From an uncultured Gammaproteobacteria bacterium (GTDB lineage Bacteria; Pseudomonadota; Gammaproteobacteria; Steroidobacterales; Woeseiaceae), in the NCBI GenBank assembly GCA_937899415.1, contig CALBPI010000060.1, positions 152,813 to 216,812 of the forward strand: a stretch of DNA of 64,000 nt. Direction: 5' to 3'. The first letter of the stretch is position 1. The number at the start of each line of letters is the position of its first letter. Shown here piece by piece: positions 7,306 through 16,816 of the stretch. A program made the translations under genes and the position numbers. The notes beneath the pieces are model-generated. The model had not been told where the DNA came from and did not search any database. It was given only the letters and a program-made list of their open reading frames with translations.

Positions 7306-9558
7306 ATGGGAACGAATGCACTGAAATTTGTGGCGGCCGCGATCGCGGCTGCACCGCTCGCAATGAGTGGTGCGGCGCTCGCGGAAGGTACGCCAAAGTC
7401 CAATCAATTCTGGTGGCCCGAGCGTGTCGATCTGAGTCCGCTCCGTGACCACGACACGACGTCGAACGCCTACGGCGCCGACTTCGATTACGCCGAAGAA
7501 TTCCGGACGCTCGACATTGACGCCGTGAAGGCCGACATCAACGCCGTCCTCACGGACTCGCAGGATTGGTGGCCTGCCGATTGGGGCAACTACGGTCCCT
7601 TCTTTATCCGCATGGCGTGGCACAGCGCTGGTACTTACCGCGTTGCCGACGGCCGCGGTGGTGCGGCAGGTGGTCAGCTGCGTTTCGAGCCGCTCAACAG
7701 CTGGCCCGATAACGCCAACCTGGATAAAGCACGTCGACTGCTCTGGCCTGTCAAGCAGAAGTACGGTCGCGCACTCTCGTGGGCTGATCTCATGGTGCTC
7801 ACGGGTAACGTCTCGCTCGAGAACATGGGCTTCAACACCTACGGTTTCGCGGGTGGCCGCGAAGACGATTGGGAAGCCGATCTTGTCTACTGGGGCCCGG
7901 AGAATGAGTTCCTCGCCGATGAGCGCTACAGCGGTGACCGCAAGCTGGCGAAACCGCTGGCGGCTGTCCAGATGGGCCTAATCTATGTGAACCCGGAAGG
8001 CCCCAACGGCAAGCCGGATCCGTTGCTCGCCGCCCAGGACATTCGCGAGACCTTCGGTCGCATGGCCATGAACGATGAGGAAACCGTTGCGCTTATCGCG
8101 GGCGGTCACACGTTCGGCAAGGCACACGGTGCGGCCAAGCCCGGCGACTGCATTGGCGTCGAGCCGGCCGGTGGCCCGCTCGAAGACCAGGGCATAGGCT
8201 GGAACAACCGCTGTGGTTCGGGCAACGGCGCCGACACGATCACGAGTGGTTTCGAAGGCGCATGGTCGGCTGCACCCACGCGCTGGACGTCGCAGTACCT
8301 GGACAATCTGTACGCCTACGAATGGGTGCAGACGAAGAGCCCTGCCGGCGCGATTCAATGGATTCCGAAGGATGGCCAGGCATCGAACCTCGTGCCCGAT
8401 GCGCACATCGACGGCAAGCGCAGCGCGCCGATCATGTTCACGACGGATCTGTCGCTGAAGTTCGACCCGAGCTACCGCAAAATCTCGATGCGCTTCAAGG
8501 AAGACCCCAGGGAATTCGAGGACGCCTTCGCACGTGCCTGGTTCAAGCTCACGCACCGTGACATGGGCCCACGCTCGCGCTACATCGCGGTGGATCTGCC
8601 CGACGAAGAACTGCTCTGGCAGGACCCCGTACCGGCAGTGAATCATGAACTCGTTGATGCCGATGACATCGCCAAGCTCAAGAGTCGCATTCTCGACTCG
8701 GGCCTCTCGGTGTCGGAACTCGTTAGCACGGCCTGGGCGTCTGCTTCGACCTTCCGGGGTACGGACATGCGCGGTGGCGCCAACGGCGCCCGCATTCGCC
8801 TCGAGCCGCAGCGCTCCTGGAGCGTCAACGCCCCCGACGCGCTCTACCGCACGCTGAACCGACTCGAGCGCATTCAGTCGCGCTTCAACCGCGAGGGCGG
8901 TGACACCAAGATCTCGATGGCCGACATCATCGTGCTCGGCGGTGCCGCGGCGATCGAGAAGGCGGCAGCCGATGGCGGCTACGACGTCGACGTGCCGTTC
9001 ACGCCGGGTCGCACCGACGCGAGCCAGGCGCAGACCGACGTCGAGTCCTTTGAGGTGCTCAAGCCGACGGCCGACGCGTTCCGCAACTACTACGGTGAGA
9101 ACAACTACCGTTCGCCGACGGCGATGCTCGTCGAGAAGGCCGATTTGCTGACACTGACGGTGCCCGAGATGACGGCACTGGTGGGTGGCTTGCGCTCGCT
9201 GGGCGCCAACGCCAACGGCAGCAAGAGTGGTGTGTTCACGGACCGCGCCGGCACGCTCAACACGGACTTCTACGCGAACCTGCTCGACATGAGCACGAAA
9301 TGGGTCAAGTCAGAAACGCCCGGCCTTTACGAAGGCCGCGACTTCACGACGGGTGACCTCAAGTTCACAGCGACGCCTGTGGACCTTGTGTTCGGCTCGC
9401 ACGCGGAGCTGCGCTCGATCGCCGAGGTCTACGCAGCCACGGATGGTGACCTGCAGTTTGTAGGTGACTTCGTGGATGCCTGGGCGAAGGTCATGACGCT
9501 GGATCGCTTTGATCTCGACGGTGCGCCCGAAGCGCGCCAGGTCGCGCGCCTGGACTGA
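7306..9558 (+). CDS. katG: catalase-peroxidase KatG with signal peptide
   Basis: A bifunctional heme catalase-peroxidase of 750 residues that removes hydrogen peroxide. The distal site is [12 protein letters not shown] with Arg102, Trp105 and His106. The proximal heme ligand is His268 in [10 protein letters not shown]. Trp105, Tyr227 and Met253 have the spacing of the Trp-Tyr-Met adduct needed for catalase activity. Unlike most cytosolic KatG, residues 1-26 ([21 protein letters not shown]) look like a signal peptide, so it is probably periplasmic. It is monocistronic, with a terminator directly after it. Confidence 0.96.
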   Translation: MGTNALKFVAAAIAAAPLAMSGAALAEGTPKSNQFWWPERVDLSPLRDHDTTSNAYGADFDYAEEFRTLDIDAVKADINAVLTDSQDWWPADWGNYGPFFIRMAWHSAGTYRVADGRGGAAGGQLRFEPLNSWPDNANLDKARRLLWPVKQKYGRALSWADLMVLTGNVSLENMGFNTYGFAGGREDDWEADLVYWGPENEFLADERYSGDRKLAKPLAAVQMGLIYVNPEGPNGKPDPLLAAQDIRETFGRMAMNDEETVALIAGGHTFGKAHGAAKPGDCIGVEPAGGPLEDQGIGWNNRCGSGNGADTITSGFEGAWSAAPTRWTSQYLDNLYAYEWVQTKSPAGAIQWIPKDGQASNLVPDAHIDGKRSAPIMFTTDLSLKFDPSYRKISMRFKEDPREFEDAFARAWFKLTHRDMGPRSRYIAVDLPDEELLWQDPVPAVNHELVDADDIAKLKSRILDSGLSVSELVSTAWASASTFRGTDMRGGANGARIRLEPQRSWSVNAPDALYRTLNRLERIQSRFNREGGDTKISMADIIVLGGAAAIEKAAADGGYDVDVPFTPGRTDASQAQTDVESFEVLKPTADAFRNYYGENNYRSPTAMLVEKADLLTLTVPEMTALVGGLRSLGANANGSKSGVFTDRAGTLNTDFYANLLDMSTKWVKSETPGLYEGRDFTTGDLKFTATPVDLVFGSHAELRSIAEVYAATDGDLQFVGDFVDAWAKVMTLDRFDLDGAPEARQVARLD

Positions 9559-9582
9559 GTCCAGAGCACTTCCGCTCGAGAG

Positions 9583-9615
9583 CGGCGTCCCGGGAAACCA
9601 GGGCGCCGTTTTTTT
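9583..9615 (+). terminator. intrinsic terminator after katG
   Basis: CGGCG (9583-9587) pairs with CGCCG (9604-9608), extended by an inner CCC/GGG pairing, and is followed by seven T. It lies between the convergent katG and LysR genes; the last bases run into the LysR stop codon. Confidence 0.85.
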
Positions 9616-10525
9616 AGGTCACAAGATCCCAGTAGGGTCGATCTCCGAAACGCTCGCAGAGCAGTTCGACGAATAGTCGGACCTTGGCGGAGAGGTGCCG
9701 GTGACGCGGATACAACGCGGAGACCGCAAGCGGGGCGGGTTCGTGGTCGCTGAGAATCGTGCGCAGTGTGCCCGCCTGCAGGGCGTCACCCACAATGAAC
9801 GTCGGCAACAAGGTGATGCCTTGCGACGCCAATGCCGCGGACTTGAGCACCTCGCCATTGTTCGACCAGAGCTTGCAGTCAATGGGCCAGGACTGCGCCC
9901 CCTTTGGCCCTGTCAGTCGCCACTGGCTTTGTACGCCTGAGTAGCCGTACTGCAGACAGCGGTGTCGCTTGAGCTCCGCGGGTGACGCGGGCTCGCCAGC
10001 CTGGTCGAGGTAGGCCGGGGAGGCCACGAGCACGCGATTGGCCGTCACGATGTGTTGCTCGATGAGGCTTGTCGAGTACGTCGGCTCGGCGATACGCAAG
10101 GTCAGATCAAAACCCTCCTCGATCGGGTCGATGAACCGGTCACTGAGCACGAGTTCGACGTGCACGTGGGGATGCGCCGCCATAAAGTTGCCGACCAGCG
10201 GCGCGAGGTGCTGCGTGCCGAAACTCATGGGCGCGTTCATTCGCAGGCTGCCCGTGGGGCGCTCCTGCAAATCGCGGACGGCGGCCGTGGCCTCATCGAG
10301 GTCATCGAGCAGCTGGCGGCTGCGCTCGTAAAAGGCGAGGCCCGTTTCCGTTGGCGTGACCTTTCGCGTGCTGCGGGTCAGCAGCTGCGCGCCCAGATCA
10401 TTTTCCAGGTTGATGACTGCCTTGTTCACTACGGACCGCGACAGTCCCATGGCGCGCGCCGCAGCGGCGAAACCCGAGTGCTCTACCACCTTGTTGAAGG
10501 CCTGCATGCTCGCGAATCGATCCAT
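9614..10525 (-). CDS. LysR family transcriptional regulator
   Basis: A LysR regulator of 303 residues. The N-terminal helix-turn-helix reads [20 protein letters not shown] then [21 protein letters not shown], and the effector domain begins near [12 protein letters not shown]. It is of the CrgA/YafC-like type often paired with pirin genes. It is divergent from the pirin gene, with a LysR-type inverted repeat in the shared 124-base region. Likely autoregulatory and in control of pirin and the following hydrolase. Its 3' end meets the katG terminator. Confidence 0.92.
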   Translation of the reverse strand: MDRFASMQAFNKVVEHSGFAAAARAMGLSRSVVNKAVINLENDLGAQLLTRSTRKVTPTETGLAFYERSRQLLDDLDEATAAVRDLQERPTGSLRMNAPMSFGTQHLAPLVGNFMAAHPHVHVELVLSDRFIDPIEEGFDLTLRIAEPTYSTSLIEQHIVTANRVLVASPAYLDQAGEPASPAELKRHRCLQYGYSGVQSQWRLTGPKGAQSWPIDCKLWSNNGEVLKSAALASQGITLLPTFIVGDALQAGTLRTILSDHEPAPLAVSALYPRHRHLSAKVRLFVELLCERFGDRPYWDLVT

Positions 10526-10541
10526 AGGGCGTCCTCACATT

Positions 10542-10566
10542 TATTGTCGCCATTTTGAGGACAATA
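10542..10566. promoter_or_regulatory. LysR-type binding site
   Basis: TATTGTC, 11 bases, GACAATA: a perfect 7-base-arm inverted repeat in the intergenic region between the LysR gene (17 bases from its start) and the pirin gene. Location and arm spacing fit a LysR recognition site. Confidence 0.6.
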
Positions 10567-10649
10567 TGTCTCCTAAATAGCTAATTGTCTACAAATTGAA
10601 CTCACAGGATAATTGCGCCATCACTTAATTGGAGACGGAGGACAGCGCC

Positions 10650-11351
10650 ATGCTTGCCATTCGACCTGCAGAAGAACGCGGTGTCGCCAACTTTGGTTGG
10701 CTCGACAGCCGCCACACCTTTTCATTCGGTCACTACCACGACCCGCGCTTCATGGGCTTCGGTCCGCTGCGTGTGATCAACGAAGACCGCGTCAAGCCGT
10801 CCCAGGGTTTCGGCACGCACGGGCACAGCGACATGGAGATCATCTCCTACGTGCTCGACGGCGCGCTGGAGCACAAAGACAGCCTGGGCACGGGCTCGAT
10901 CATTCGCCCCGGTGACGTGCAACGCATGACCGCGGGCACGGGTGTGCGCCACAGCGAGTTCAACGCCTCGGACGAGGACCCCGTGCACTTCCTGCAGATT
11001 TGGATTTTGCCCGAGAAGAACGGACTGGAGCCCAGCTACGAGCAGAAGGCCTTCACAGCCGAAGACAAGCGCGGCCAGCTGCGCCTCGTCGGCTCGCGGG
11101 ACGGTCGCGACCGCACGGTCACGATCCACCAGGACGTTGACCTCTACGCCTCGCTGCTTGCTGACGGCGAGTCCGTGAGCCACAGCTTCGCGGAAGGCCG
11201 TTACGGCTGGTTGCAGGTGGCGCGCGGCAGCGTGCGCCTCGACGGCAACGTGCTCAGCGCAGGCGACGGCGTCGCGCTCAAGGACGCAAGCTCGATCACG
11301 ATCGATGGCGTCGACGATGCCGAGATCCTGTTATTCGACATGGTGGCCTGA
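10650..11351 (+). CDS. pirin family protein (quercetinase-like bicupin)
   Basis: A cytosolic bicupin of 233 residues. All four metal ligands of the family are visible: the two histidines of THGHSDMEI and the His/Glu pair of VRHSEF. The second cupin domain lies at about residues 140-233. Bacterial pirins act as iron-dependent quercetinases or as regulators of metabolic enzymes; which applies here cannot be told. I chose the ATG at 10650 because GGAGGA lies 8 bases upstream; a TTG start 21 bases earlier is less likely. It is divergent from LysR and followed by an isochorismatase-like hydrolase, a common trio. Confidence 0.9.
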   Translation: MLAIRPAEERGVANFGWLDSRHTFSFGHYHDPRFMGFGPLRVINEDRVKPSQGFGTHGHSDMEIISYVLDGALEHKDSLGTGSIIRPGDVQRMTAGTGVRHSEFNASDEDPVHFLQIWILPEKNGLEPSYEQKAFTAEDKRGQLRLVGSRDGRDRTVTIHQDVDLYASLLADGESVSHSFAEGRYGWLQVARGSVRLDGNVLSAGDGVALKDASSITIDGVDDAEILLFDMVA

Positions 11352-11409
11352 ACACCGCTTCGCTTTCGCAAATGACCGCGGCCAGACCGCACTTTCCGGA
11401 GACCTTCCA

Positions 11410-12087
11410 ATGACCAACAAGCCTGAACTGCTGACGCCCGACAACGCGCAGATCATCTTCATCGACCACCAGCCGCAAATGGCCTTCGGAGTGGCATCGA
11501 TCGACCGCCAGACGCTCAAGAACAATGTCGTCGCACTCGCCAAGGCCGCGAAGCTGTTCAACATCCCGACCACGATCACGACCGTAGAAACGACGTCGTT
11601 CTCGGGCTACACCTACCCGGAACTGCTGGCCGTGTTTCCCGAAAACGAGCTGCTCGAGCGCACCTCGATGAACTCCTGGGATGATCAGAAAGTCCGCGAC
11701 GCACTGGCCGCCAACGGGCGCAAGAAGATCATCGTCTCGGGTCTTTGGACGGGCATTTGCAACAACATGTTTGCGTTTTCGGCGATGGCCGATGCCGGCT
11801 ATGAGATCTACATGGTGGCCGATGCCTCAGGCGACACGACGCTTGAGGCCCACGATGCGTCCATGACCCGTATGGCGCAGGCCGGTGTCGTGCCCATGAC
11901 GACGCTGCAGACGATCCTCGAGCTGCAGCGCGACTGGGCCAAGCGCGACACCTACGACGGCGTCATGGACATCGTCCGCGAGCACATGGGTGCCTACGGC
12001 ATGGGCGTCGATTATGCCTACACCATGGTCCACAAGGCCGACGAACGCGTCGAGCACGGCCCGACCATCGATCCGGTCGCGGCTTAG
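11410..12087 (+). CDS. isochorismatase-family (YcaC-like) cysteine hydrolase
   Basis: An isochorismatase-fold hydrolase of 225 residues, closest in appearance to YcaC-type enzymes of unknown substrate. Asp19 (IFIDHQ) and the nucleophile Cys117 (GLWTGICNN) are present. DASGDTT and the alternating TRMAQAG segment also fit YcaC. It follows the pirin gene by 58 bases, probably as one transcript under the divergent LysR regulator. YcaC-like enzymes hydrolyse small amides or esters. No signal peptide, so cytoplasmic. Confidence 0.9.
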   Translation: MTNKPELLTPDNAQIIFIDHQPQMAFGVASIDRQTLKNNVVALAKAAKLFNIPTTITTVETTSFSGYTYPELLAVFPENELLERTSMNSWDDQKVRDALAANGRKKIIVSGLWTGICNNMFAFSAMADAGYEIYMVADASGDTTLEAHDASMTRMAQAGVVPMTTLQTILELQRDWAKRDTYDGVMDIVREHMGAYGMGVDYAYTMVHKADERVEHGPTIDPVAA

Positions 12088-12112
12088 CCGCGTCCGGAAT
12101 CAGGATCCTGAC

Positions 12113-13969
12113 ATGGGCAACAATGACCTCTCGGTGACAGGCTTTTCCCGGCGGCAATTCGTCGCCGCCGGAGGTGCGCTCGCCGGTGCCTCCGTGTTCG
12201 GTACCGCTTCGGCGGCTGATGACGCGACTCTGGTGTTGACCGATGCCAACATCATCACTCAGGACCCGTTGCAGCCCGAGGCCAGCGCTATCGCACTGCG
12301 CGATGGTGTGGTCCAAGCCGTCGGCAGCGAGCGCCAGGTACGCGCTTACATCGGTCGAGACACTGAAGTGATCTCGGCGGGTGGGCGCACGGTGATTCCC
12401 GGGCTCAATGACAGCCACATGCACCCGACGCGCGCAGGGCGCTTCTACGCACTGGAGCTGCGTTGGGACGGCCTGCCCACGCTCGAGGCTGGACTCAACC
12501 GGATTCGCGAGAGCGCGAAGAAAACACCAAAAGGCCACTGGGTGCGCGTCATCGGCGGCTGGTCGCCGTTCCAGTTCGCGGAGCGCCGCATGCCAACGTC
12601 GGCCGAACTGACAAAGGCTGCACCCGACACGCCCGTGTATGTGCTGTTCCTCTACAGCCAGGGCTTCCTGAACAAGGCGGCGGTCGATGTCCTCGGCCTG
12701 ACGCCTGGCATGCAGACACCGCCCGGTACGGCTTACGAATTCACGCCCGACGGCGGGGCGATCATTCAGGCAAAGCCGAATCCGGATCTGCTCTACGGGA
12801 CGATTGGTGCCTTGCCGCCCATGACAGCCGAGCAGCAGGCCGTCTCGACGAAGCACTTCTACGCCGAGCTCAATCGCTTCGGCCTGACCAGCGTCATCGA
12901 CGCAGGTGGCGGTGGGCACCACTTTCCCGAGGACTACCGCGGGTCCGAGGCGCTTGCGCTCGCCGGCGAACTGCCCGTGCGCATTTCGAAGTACCTGTTC
13001 CCCCAGGCCAAGGGGCGAGAGCTCGAAGCGTTCCGGCAGTGGACGGCCGATTGGCAGGTGAACGTGAACCGCGCCGAGGCGCTGATGAATGCCTACGTGG
13101 TGCGCGGCGGCGGTGAATTTCTCGCCTGGGCGGCCGGGGACTACGAGAACTTTCTCGATGACCGCCCGGACATTACGACACGACCGCAATGGCGGGAGCA
13201 GCTGCTGGGTGTCACGCGGCACCTTCTGGCGAATCGCTGGCCGCTGCGCATTCACGCGACCTACGATGAGAGCATCAACCATATCCTCGATGTTTTCGAG
13301 GCTGCGCACACGCAGGAAGTGTCCGAGGGGCGACTTGGGTTTGGCGGTATTCGATTCGCCATCGACCATGGTGAGACCCTGCAGCGCCCGACACTGGGGC
13401 GCATCAAGGCGCTTGGAGGTGGCATGGCGATGCAGGCGCGCATGGCCTATGCCGGCGAGTACTTCCTCGATCGTTACGGTAAAGCGGCCACACGACGCGC
13501 ACCGCCGTTGCGCGATGTGATTAACGCGGGTCTGCCGCTGGGTCTCGGTTCTGACGCGACGCGTGTGGCGAGCTACAACCCCTGGCTTACCCTGTACTGG
13601 GCAACGACGGGGCGCAGCATCGGCGGCACGTTGTTGCATGGGCCAGAGCAACAGCTGACCCGACGTCAGGCGCTGTTCCAGCACACGGTGGGTTCGGCCT
13701 GGATCAGTCAGGAAGAGGTGCTCAAGGGTCGGCTCAAGCCAGGACAGTTTGCTGACCTTGCCGTGCTTAACGCGCCGTATCTTGAGGTTGACGATGAAGA
13801 TCTGCGTACGATCGAGAGCGAGCTTACCGTCACGGGCGGCCGCATCGTGCATGCGAGTGGAGACTTCATCTCGCGCGCCCCGGACCTGCCAGCGATTAAG
13901 CCTGCGTGGTCACCTGTAGCCGAGTATGGTGGCTTCTACAGCGCGGCGGGCACCGCGGCGAGCTATTGA
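12113..13969 (+). CDS. Tat-exported amidohydrolase (YtcJ-like)
   Basis: A metal-dependent amidohydrolase of 618 residues. The N-terminus carries the twin-arginine motif FSRRQF and a hydrophobic stretch ending ASA, so export by Tat in folded form is expected. The metal site starts with NDSHMHP (HxH) after VIPGL, and later histidines occur in RIHATYDE and IDHGE. The C-terminal KPGQFADLAVL is typical of the composite domain. Substrate unknown. It follows the isochorismatase-like gene by 25 bases, so it may be the third gene of the LysR-linked operon. Confidence 0.88.
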   Translation: MGNNDLSVTGFSRRQFVAAGGALAGASVFGTASAADDATLVLTDANIITQDPLQPEASAIALRDGVVQAVGSERQVRAYIGRDTEVISAGGRTVIPGLNDSHMHPTRAGRFYALELRWDGLPTLEAGLNRIRESAKKTPKGHWVRVIGGWSPFQFAERRMPTSAELTKAAPDTPVYVLFLYSQGFLNKAAVDVLGLTPGMQTPPGTAYEFTPDGGAIIQAKPNPDLLYGTIGALPPMTAEQQAVSTKHFYAELNRFGLTSVIDAGGGGHHFPEDYRGSEALALAGELPVRISKYLFPQAKGRELEAFRQWTADWQVNVNRAEALMNAYVVRGGGEFLAWAAGDYENFLDDRPDITTRPQWREQLLGVTRHLLANRWPLRIHATYDESINHILDVFEAAHTQEVSEGRLGFGGIRFAIDHGETLQRPTLGRIKALGGGMAMQARMAYAGEYFLDRYGKAATRRAPPLRDVINAGLPLGLGSDATRVASYNPWLTLYWATTGRSIGGTLLHGPEQQLTRRQALFQHTVGSAWISQEEVLKGRLKPGQFADLAVLNAPYLEVDDEDLRTIESELTVTGGRIVHASGDFISRAPDLPAIKPAWSPVAEYGGFYSAAGTAASY

Positions 13970-13994
13970 TGCTGGACGACTAGAGGCGCACGAC

Positions 13995-14690
13995 ATGAGA
14001 GACGGCCACGAAGCCCTCAACGGCGATCTCGAGGCGCGCGTTGCCGTCGACACCAAAGCCATGGACTGGTCGGCGAGTCCGAGCGGCACCGTCTGGCGCA
14101 AACGTATGCACCTGGTTGGGCCGCCCGAGGCGGGGCAGGTGACCTCGGTCGTACGCTATCAGCCCGACGCGTCTTTTCCCGCGCACGATCACCCGGAGGG
14201 CGAGGAGATCCTGGTGCTCGACGGCGTCTTTTCAGACGAGCATGGCGATTGGCCCGCCGGAACCTACCTGCTCAACCCTGAGGGCTTTCATCACGCTCCG
14301 TTTTCGAAGCCCGGGTGCACCTTGCTCGTAAAGCTCCGGCAGTTTCCCGGGCTCGATCGCGAGCATCATGTGATCGATACCGATGCGCTGACGTGGGAGC
14401 CGGGCGGAGGCATCGGTGTTGCGCAGAAGCCCCTGTATTCGCAGACCGGCTTCAGCGACCGCATGGCACTGGAGCGCTGGGATGCCGGCGCTGAACCCGA
14501 CCTGCGAAGCGATGCCGGCGGCATCGAGTATTTTGTGATCTCCGGCGCTTTCGAAGACGACGCGGGCAGCCATGAAGCGGGCACTTGGCTGCGCTTGCCC
14601 GCAGGCCAGGTCCATACGCCGCGCAGTGCGGCAGGCTGCACGCTCTACGTGAAGCGGGGCGGGCTTCACTACCTGCGCGGCGTGGACTGA
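13995..14690 (+). CDS. cupin protein, ChrR-like
   Basis: A 231-residue protein with two tandem cupin folds. The first has a clear metal motif at about residues 55-75 (PAHDHPEGEEILVLDG) with the late His of GFHHAPF. The second (GIEYFVISGAFEDDAG, then GQVHTPRS) is degenerate and lacks most ligands. It resembles the ChrR-type anti-sigma cupin domain, but no zinc-binding anti-sigma N-terminus or sigma gene is present, so an enzymatic or sensory role is as likely. It starts 25 bases after the amidohydrolase. Confidence 0.75.
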   Translation: MRDGHEALNGDLEARVAVDTKAMDWSASPSGTVWRKRMHLVGPPEAGQVTSVVRYQPDASFPAHDHPEGEEILVLDGVFSDEHGDWPAGTYLLNPEGFHHAPFSKPGCTLLVKLRQFPGLDREHHVIDTDALTWEPGGGIGVAQKPLYSQTGFSDRMALERWDAGAEPDLRSDAGGIEYFVISGAFEDDAGSHEAGTWLRLPAGQVHTPRSAAGCTLYVKRGGLHYLRGVD

Positions 14691-14854
14691 CGCGCCACTC
14701 GAGCGCCGCCTTCTTGTCTACGCGTATCCGGTTCTGCGGTGACGCGGAGATCACCTGCGCGGTGCTCACACTTCTTTACACTGCCTGCCGCTCGCTGACG
14801 GTCAACCGACTAGCCTCTGGGGCGTTGAATACGCACACCCCCGGAGGCACCACC

Positions 14855-15286
14855 ATGAATATCATCCCCGCTGCGATGGCAACACTTGCCATCGTGCTCA
14901 TGTTTACCGCGGCGCACGCCGAACCGACACCCGAGGCACAGGCCGCCATCGCCGAACGCCTGTCCCAGACTGCGGAGGCCCTCGCGCTCACCGATGACCA
15001 GCGCGTGTCATTCGCCGAGGTACTCGAGCGGCAACTGCTCGCCCAACGCGATCTGCTGATCAGCTACGGCATCGACCCCGCAGATGCGGGGGCCGGCCTG
15101 GCTGAACTCGGACGCGGCGAGCGCCGCGAGCTTCGCAAAGCGCTGGACGCCTTGCGTCGTGAGACCACCGACGCCCTGTCTGAGGTCCTCAGTGAGGACC
15201 AGCTCGAGACCTTCTCGGAGCTTGAAGCAGAGCGTCAGGCGGCACAGCGCGCCGAGATGCGCGACCGAATGCGCGGGAGATTCTGA
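14855..15286 (+). CDS. periplasmic LTxxQ-motif (Spy/CpxP-like) protein
   Basis: A small exported helical protein of 143 residues. Residues 1-22 form a signal peptide ending AHA. Two LTxxQ-like motifs are visible, LTDDQ at 45-49 and LSEDQ at 112-116, in a charged all-helical body rich in Arg, Glu and Leu. Repeated LTxxQ is the mark of Spy/CpxP-type periplasmic chaperones. It is the first gene of an operon that ends in a CpxR/CpxA-like pair, which supports a CpxP-like accessory role. GGAGG precedes the ATG. The stop overlaps the next start (TGATG). Confidence 0.7.
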   Translation: MNIIPAAMATLAIVLMFTAAHAEPTPEAQAAIAERLSQTAEALALTDDQRVSFAEVLERQLLAQRDLLISYGIDPADAGAGLAELGRGERRELRKALDALRRETTDALSEVLSEDQLETFSELEAERQAAQRAEMRDRMRGRF

Positions 15287-16086
15287 TGCAAGCCCTGCAG
15301 AGTCTCTTCGCCGTTGTGTTTCTCGTGTCGGTGTTCTCGGAGTACCGCTGGGCCCGACGCCAGGCGCACGAGGTCTACAACCTGCGCGAAACGCTGAGCA
15401 ATCTCTCGATGGCCGTCGGCAACGGACTCATCAAGCCGCTGACACTGGCCTGGGGTTTGTTGCTCCTGTCGGCTGTGGAGAGCTGGCAGATCTGGCGTTT
15501 GCCTGAGGGGCTCGGCAGCTTCATCGTTACGTTTGTGGTCGTTGACCTCGCATATTACGGGTACCACCGTGCGTCGCACGAAGTTGCCGCGCTTTGGACT
15601 CTGCACTACACCCACCACTCGAGTCCCTGGATGAACCTGACCACGGCGTTGCGCCTCAATTGGGTCGCCAAGTTCGTAAGCCCCGTGTTTTTCCTGCCGC
15701 TCGTGCTTGTCGGGTTTTCGCCCATCTACGTGTCGGCATCGCTGGCACTCGGCTTGCTCTTCCAGTTCTTTCTGCACACGGAAGCTGTGGGCAAACTGGG
15801 TCGGTTTGAAGGCATGTTGCTCAACACGCCGTCGGCGCATCGCGTGCACCACGGCGCCAACGACGAATACATCGACCGCAATTACGCCGGTGTGTTCATC
15901 GTCTGGGACCGTCTGTTCGGCACCTACACACCGGAATCGGCGCCGGTGCGCTACGGCGTGACGACGGGCTTCGCGGGGCACAACCCGTTCGTTGTGCAGT
16001 TTCGACCGCTCTGGCAGTTTGTACGGGGACGGTGGCGTCGCGAGCGCCATGTCCGCAGGGTTCCAGATGCACCTCTGCTCCCCTGA
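15286..16086 (+). CDS. sterol desaturase / fatty acid hydroxylase family membrane protein
   Basis: A di-iron membrane hydroxylase of 266 residues with several transmembrane segments. The histidine clusters of the superfamily are visible: YHRASH, HYTHHS and HRVHHG, with a further His in FFLHTE. Members hydroxylate or desaturate lipids at the inner membrane using oxygen. It starts inside the stop codon of the LTxxQ gene and ends 22 bases before the response regulator. This places a lipid-modifying enzyme within an envelope-stress signalling operon. Lipid substrate unknown. Confidence 0.88.
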   Translation: MQALQSLFAVVFLVSVFSEYRWARRQAHEVYNLRETLSNLSMAVGNGLIKPLTLAWGLLLLSAVESWQIWRLPEGLGSFIVTFVVVDLAYYGYHRASHEVAALWTLHYTHHSSPWMNLTTALRLNWVAKFVSPVFFLPLVLVGFSPIYVSASLALGLLFQFFLHTEAVGKLGRFEGMLLNTPSAHRVHHGANDEYIDRNYAGVFIVWDRLFGTYTPESAPVRYGVTTGFAGHNPFVVQFRPLWQFVRGRWRRERHVRRVPDAPLLP

Positions 16087-16108
16087 GATGGCCGCGCGGA
16101 TGGACACG

Positions 16109-16816
16109 ATGACCGATTCGAACATCAATGTGCTGCTCGTCGATGATGACGTCGCCTTCACCGATCTTGTTGCGGAGTTTCTGGATGCCGAAGGCGGATT
16201 CTCCGTCACGCGTCGCCACGACGGCGCGGCAGGCGTGGCCGAGGCGAATGCAGGTGCGTTTGATGTGATCGTGCTCGACGTCGGTCTACCCGAGCTTAAT
16301 GGTTTCGAGGCGCTGCGCCGGATTCGTGACGCCGTGGACACACCCGTGGTCATGTTGACAGCACGCGGCGACGACATCGACCGCATTCTCGGGCTGGAAA
16401 TCGGCGCCGATGACTACGTGCCCAAACCCTGCAATCTTCGCGAGCTCGTGGCGCGGATCCGAGCGATCCTGCGTCGCCAGGCGCGCGTCGATAGCGTCGA
16501 TTCGGCGGCGGAAGTGCTGCGTGTGGGTGATTTGCGCCTGGAGCCCGGTGCGCAGTCGGCCGTGTTGGGTGACACCGCGGTGGCGCTCACGGGCGCTGAG
16601 TATCTCGTGCTTGAAGTGCTGGTCCGCGACGCGGGTACGGTGGTGTCAAAAGATGCGATCGCGCGGCACGCGCTGGGCCGCCGCATCATGCCTTACGACC
16701 GCAGCGTTGATGCACACATCGCCAACCTGCGCAAAAAACTCGGGCCGCTGCCCGAGGGCCGTCAGCGGATCAAGACCGTGCGCGGTCGTGGCTATCTCTA
16801 CGTGTCCACGGCATGA
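16109..16816 (+). CDS. OmpR-family response regulator (CpxR-like)
   Basis: A DNA-binding response regulator of 235 residues. The receiver has the acidic pocket VDDD, the phospho-acceptor Asp57 (VIVLDVGLPE), MLTARG and the conserved Lys in YVPKPCN. The C-terminal winged helix ends with the hallmark RIKTVRGRGYLY. I chose the ATG at 16109; ATGs at 16088 and 16100 are also in frame. It is coupled to the histidine kinase by an ATGA overlap. CpxR/RstA-like in overall sequence. Likely regulates its own operon. Confidence 0.92.
   Translation: MTDSNINVLLVDDDVAFTDLVAEFLDAEGGFSVTRRHDGAAGVAEANAGAFDVIVLDVGLPELNGFEALRRIRDAVDTPVVMLTARGDDIDRILGLEIGADDYVPKPCNLRELVARIRAILRRQARVDSVDSAAEVLRVGDLRLEPGAQSAVLGDTAVALTGAEYLVLEVLVRDAGTVVSKDAIARHALGRRIMPYDRSVDAHIANLRKKLGPLPEGRQRIKTVRGRGYLYVSTA

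Noticed and set aside
11963..13852. 629-codon open frame antisense to the amidohydrolase gene
   Set aside because: Arg/His-rich translation with no domain; the sense frame encodes a complete Tat-exported amidohydrolase.
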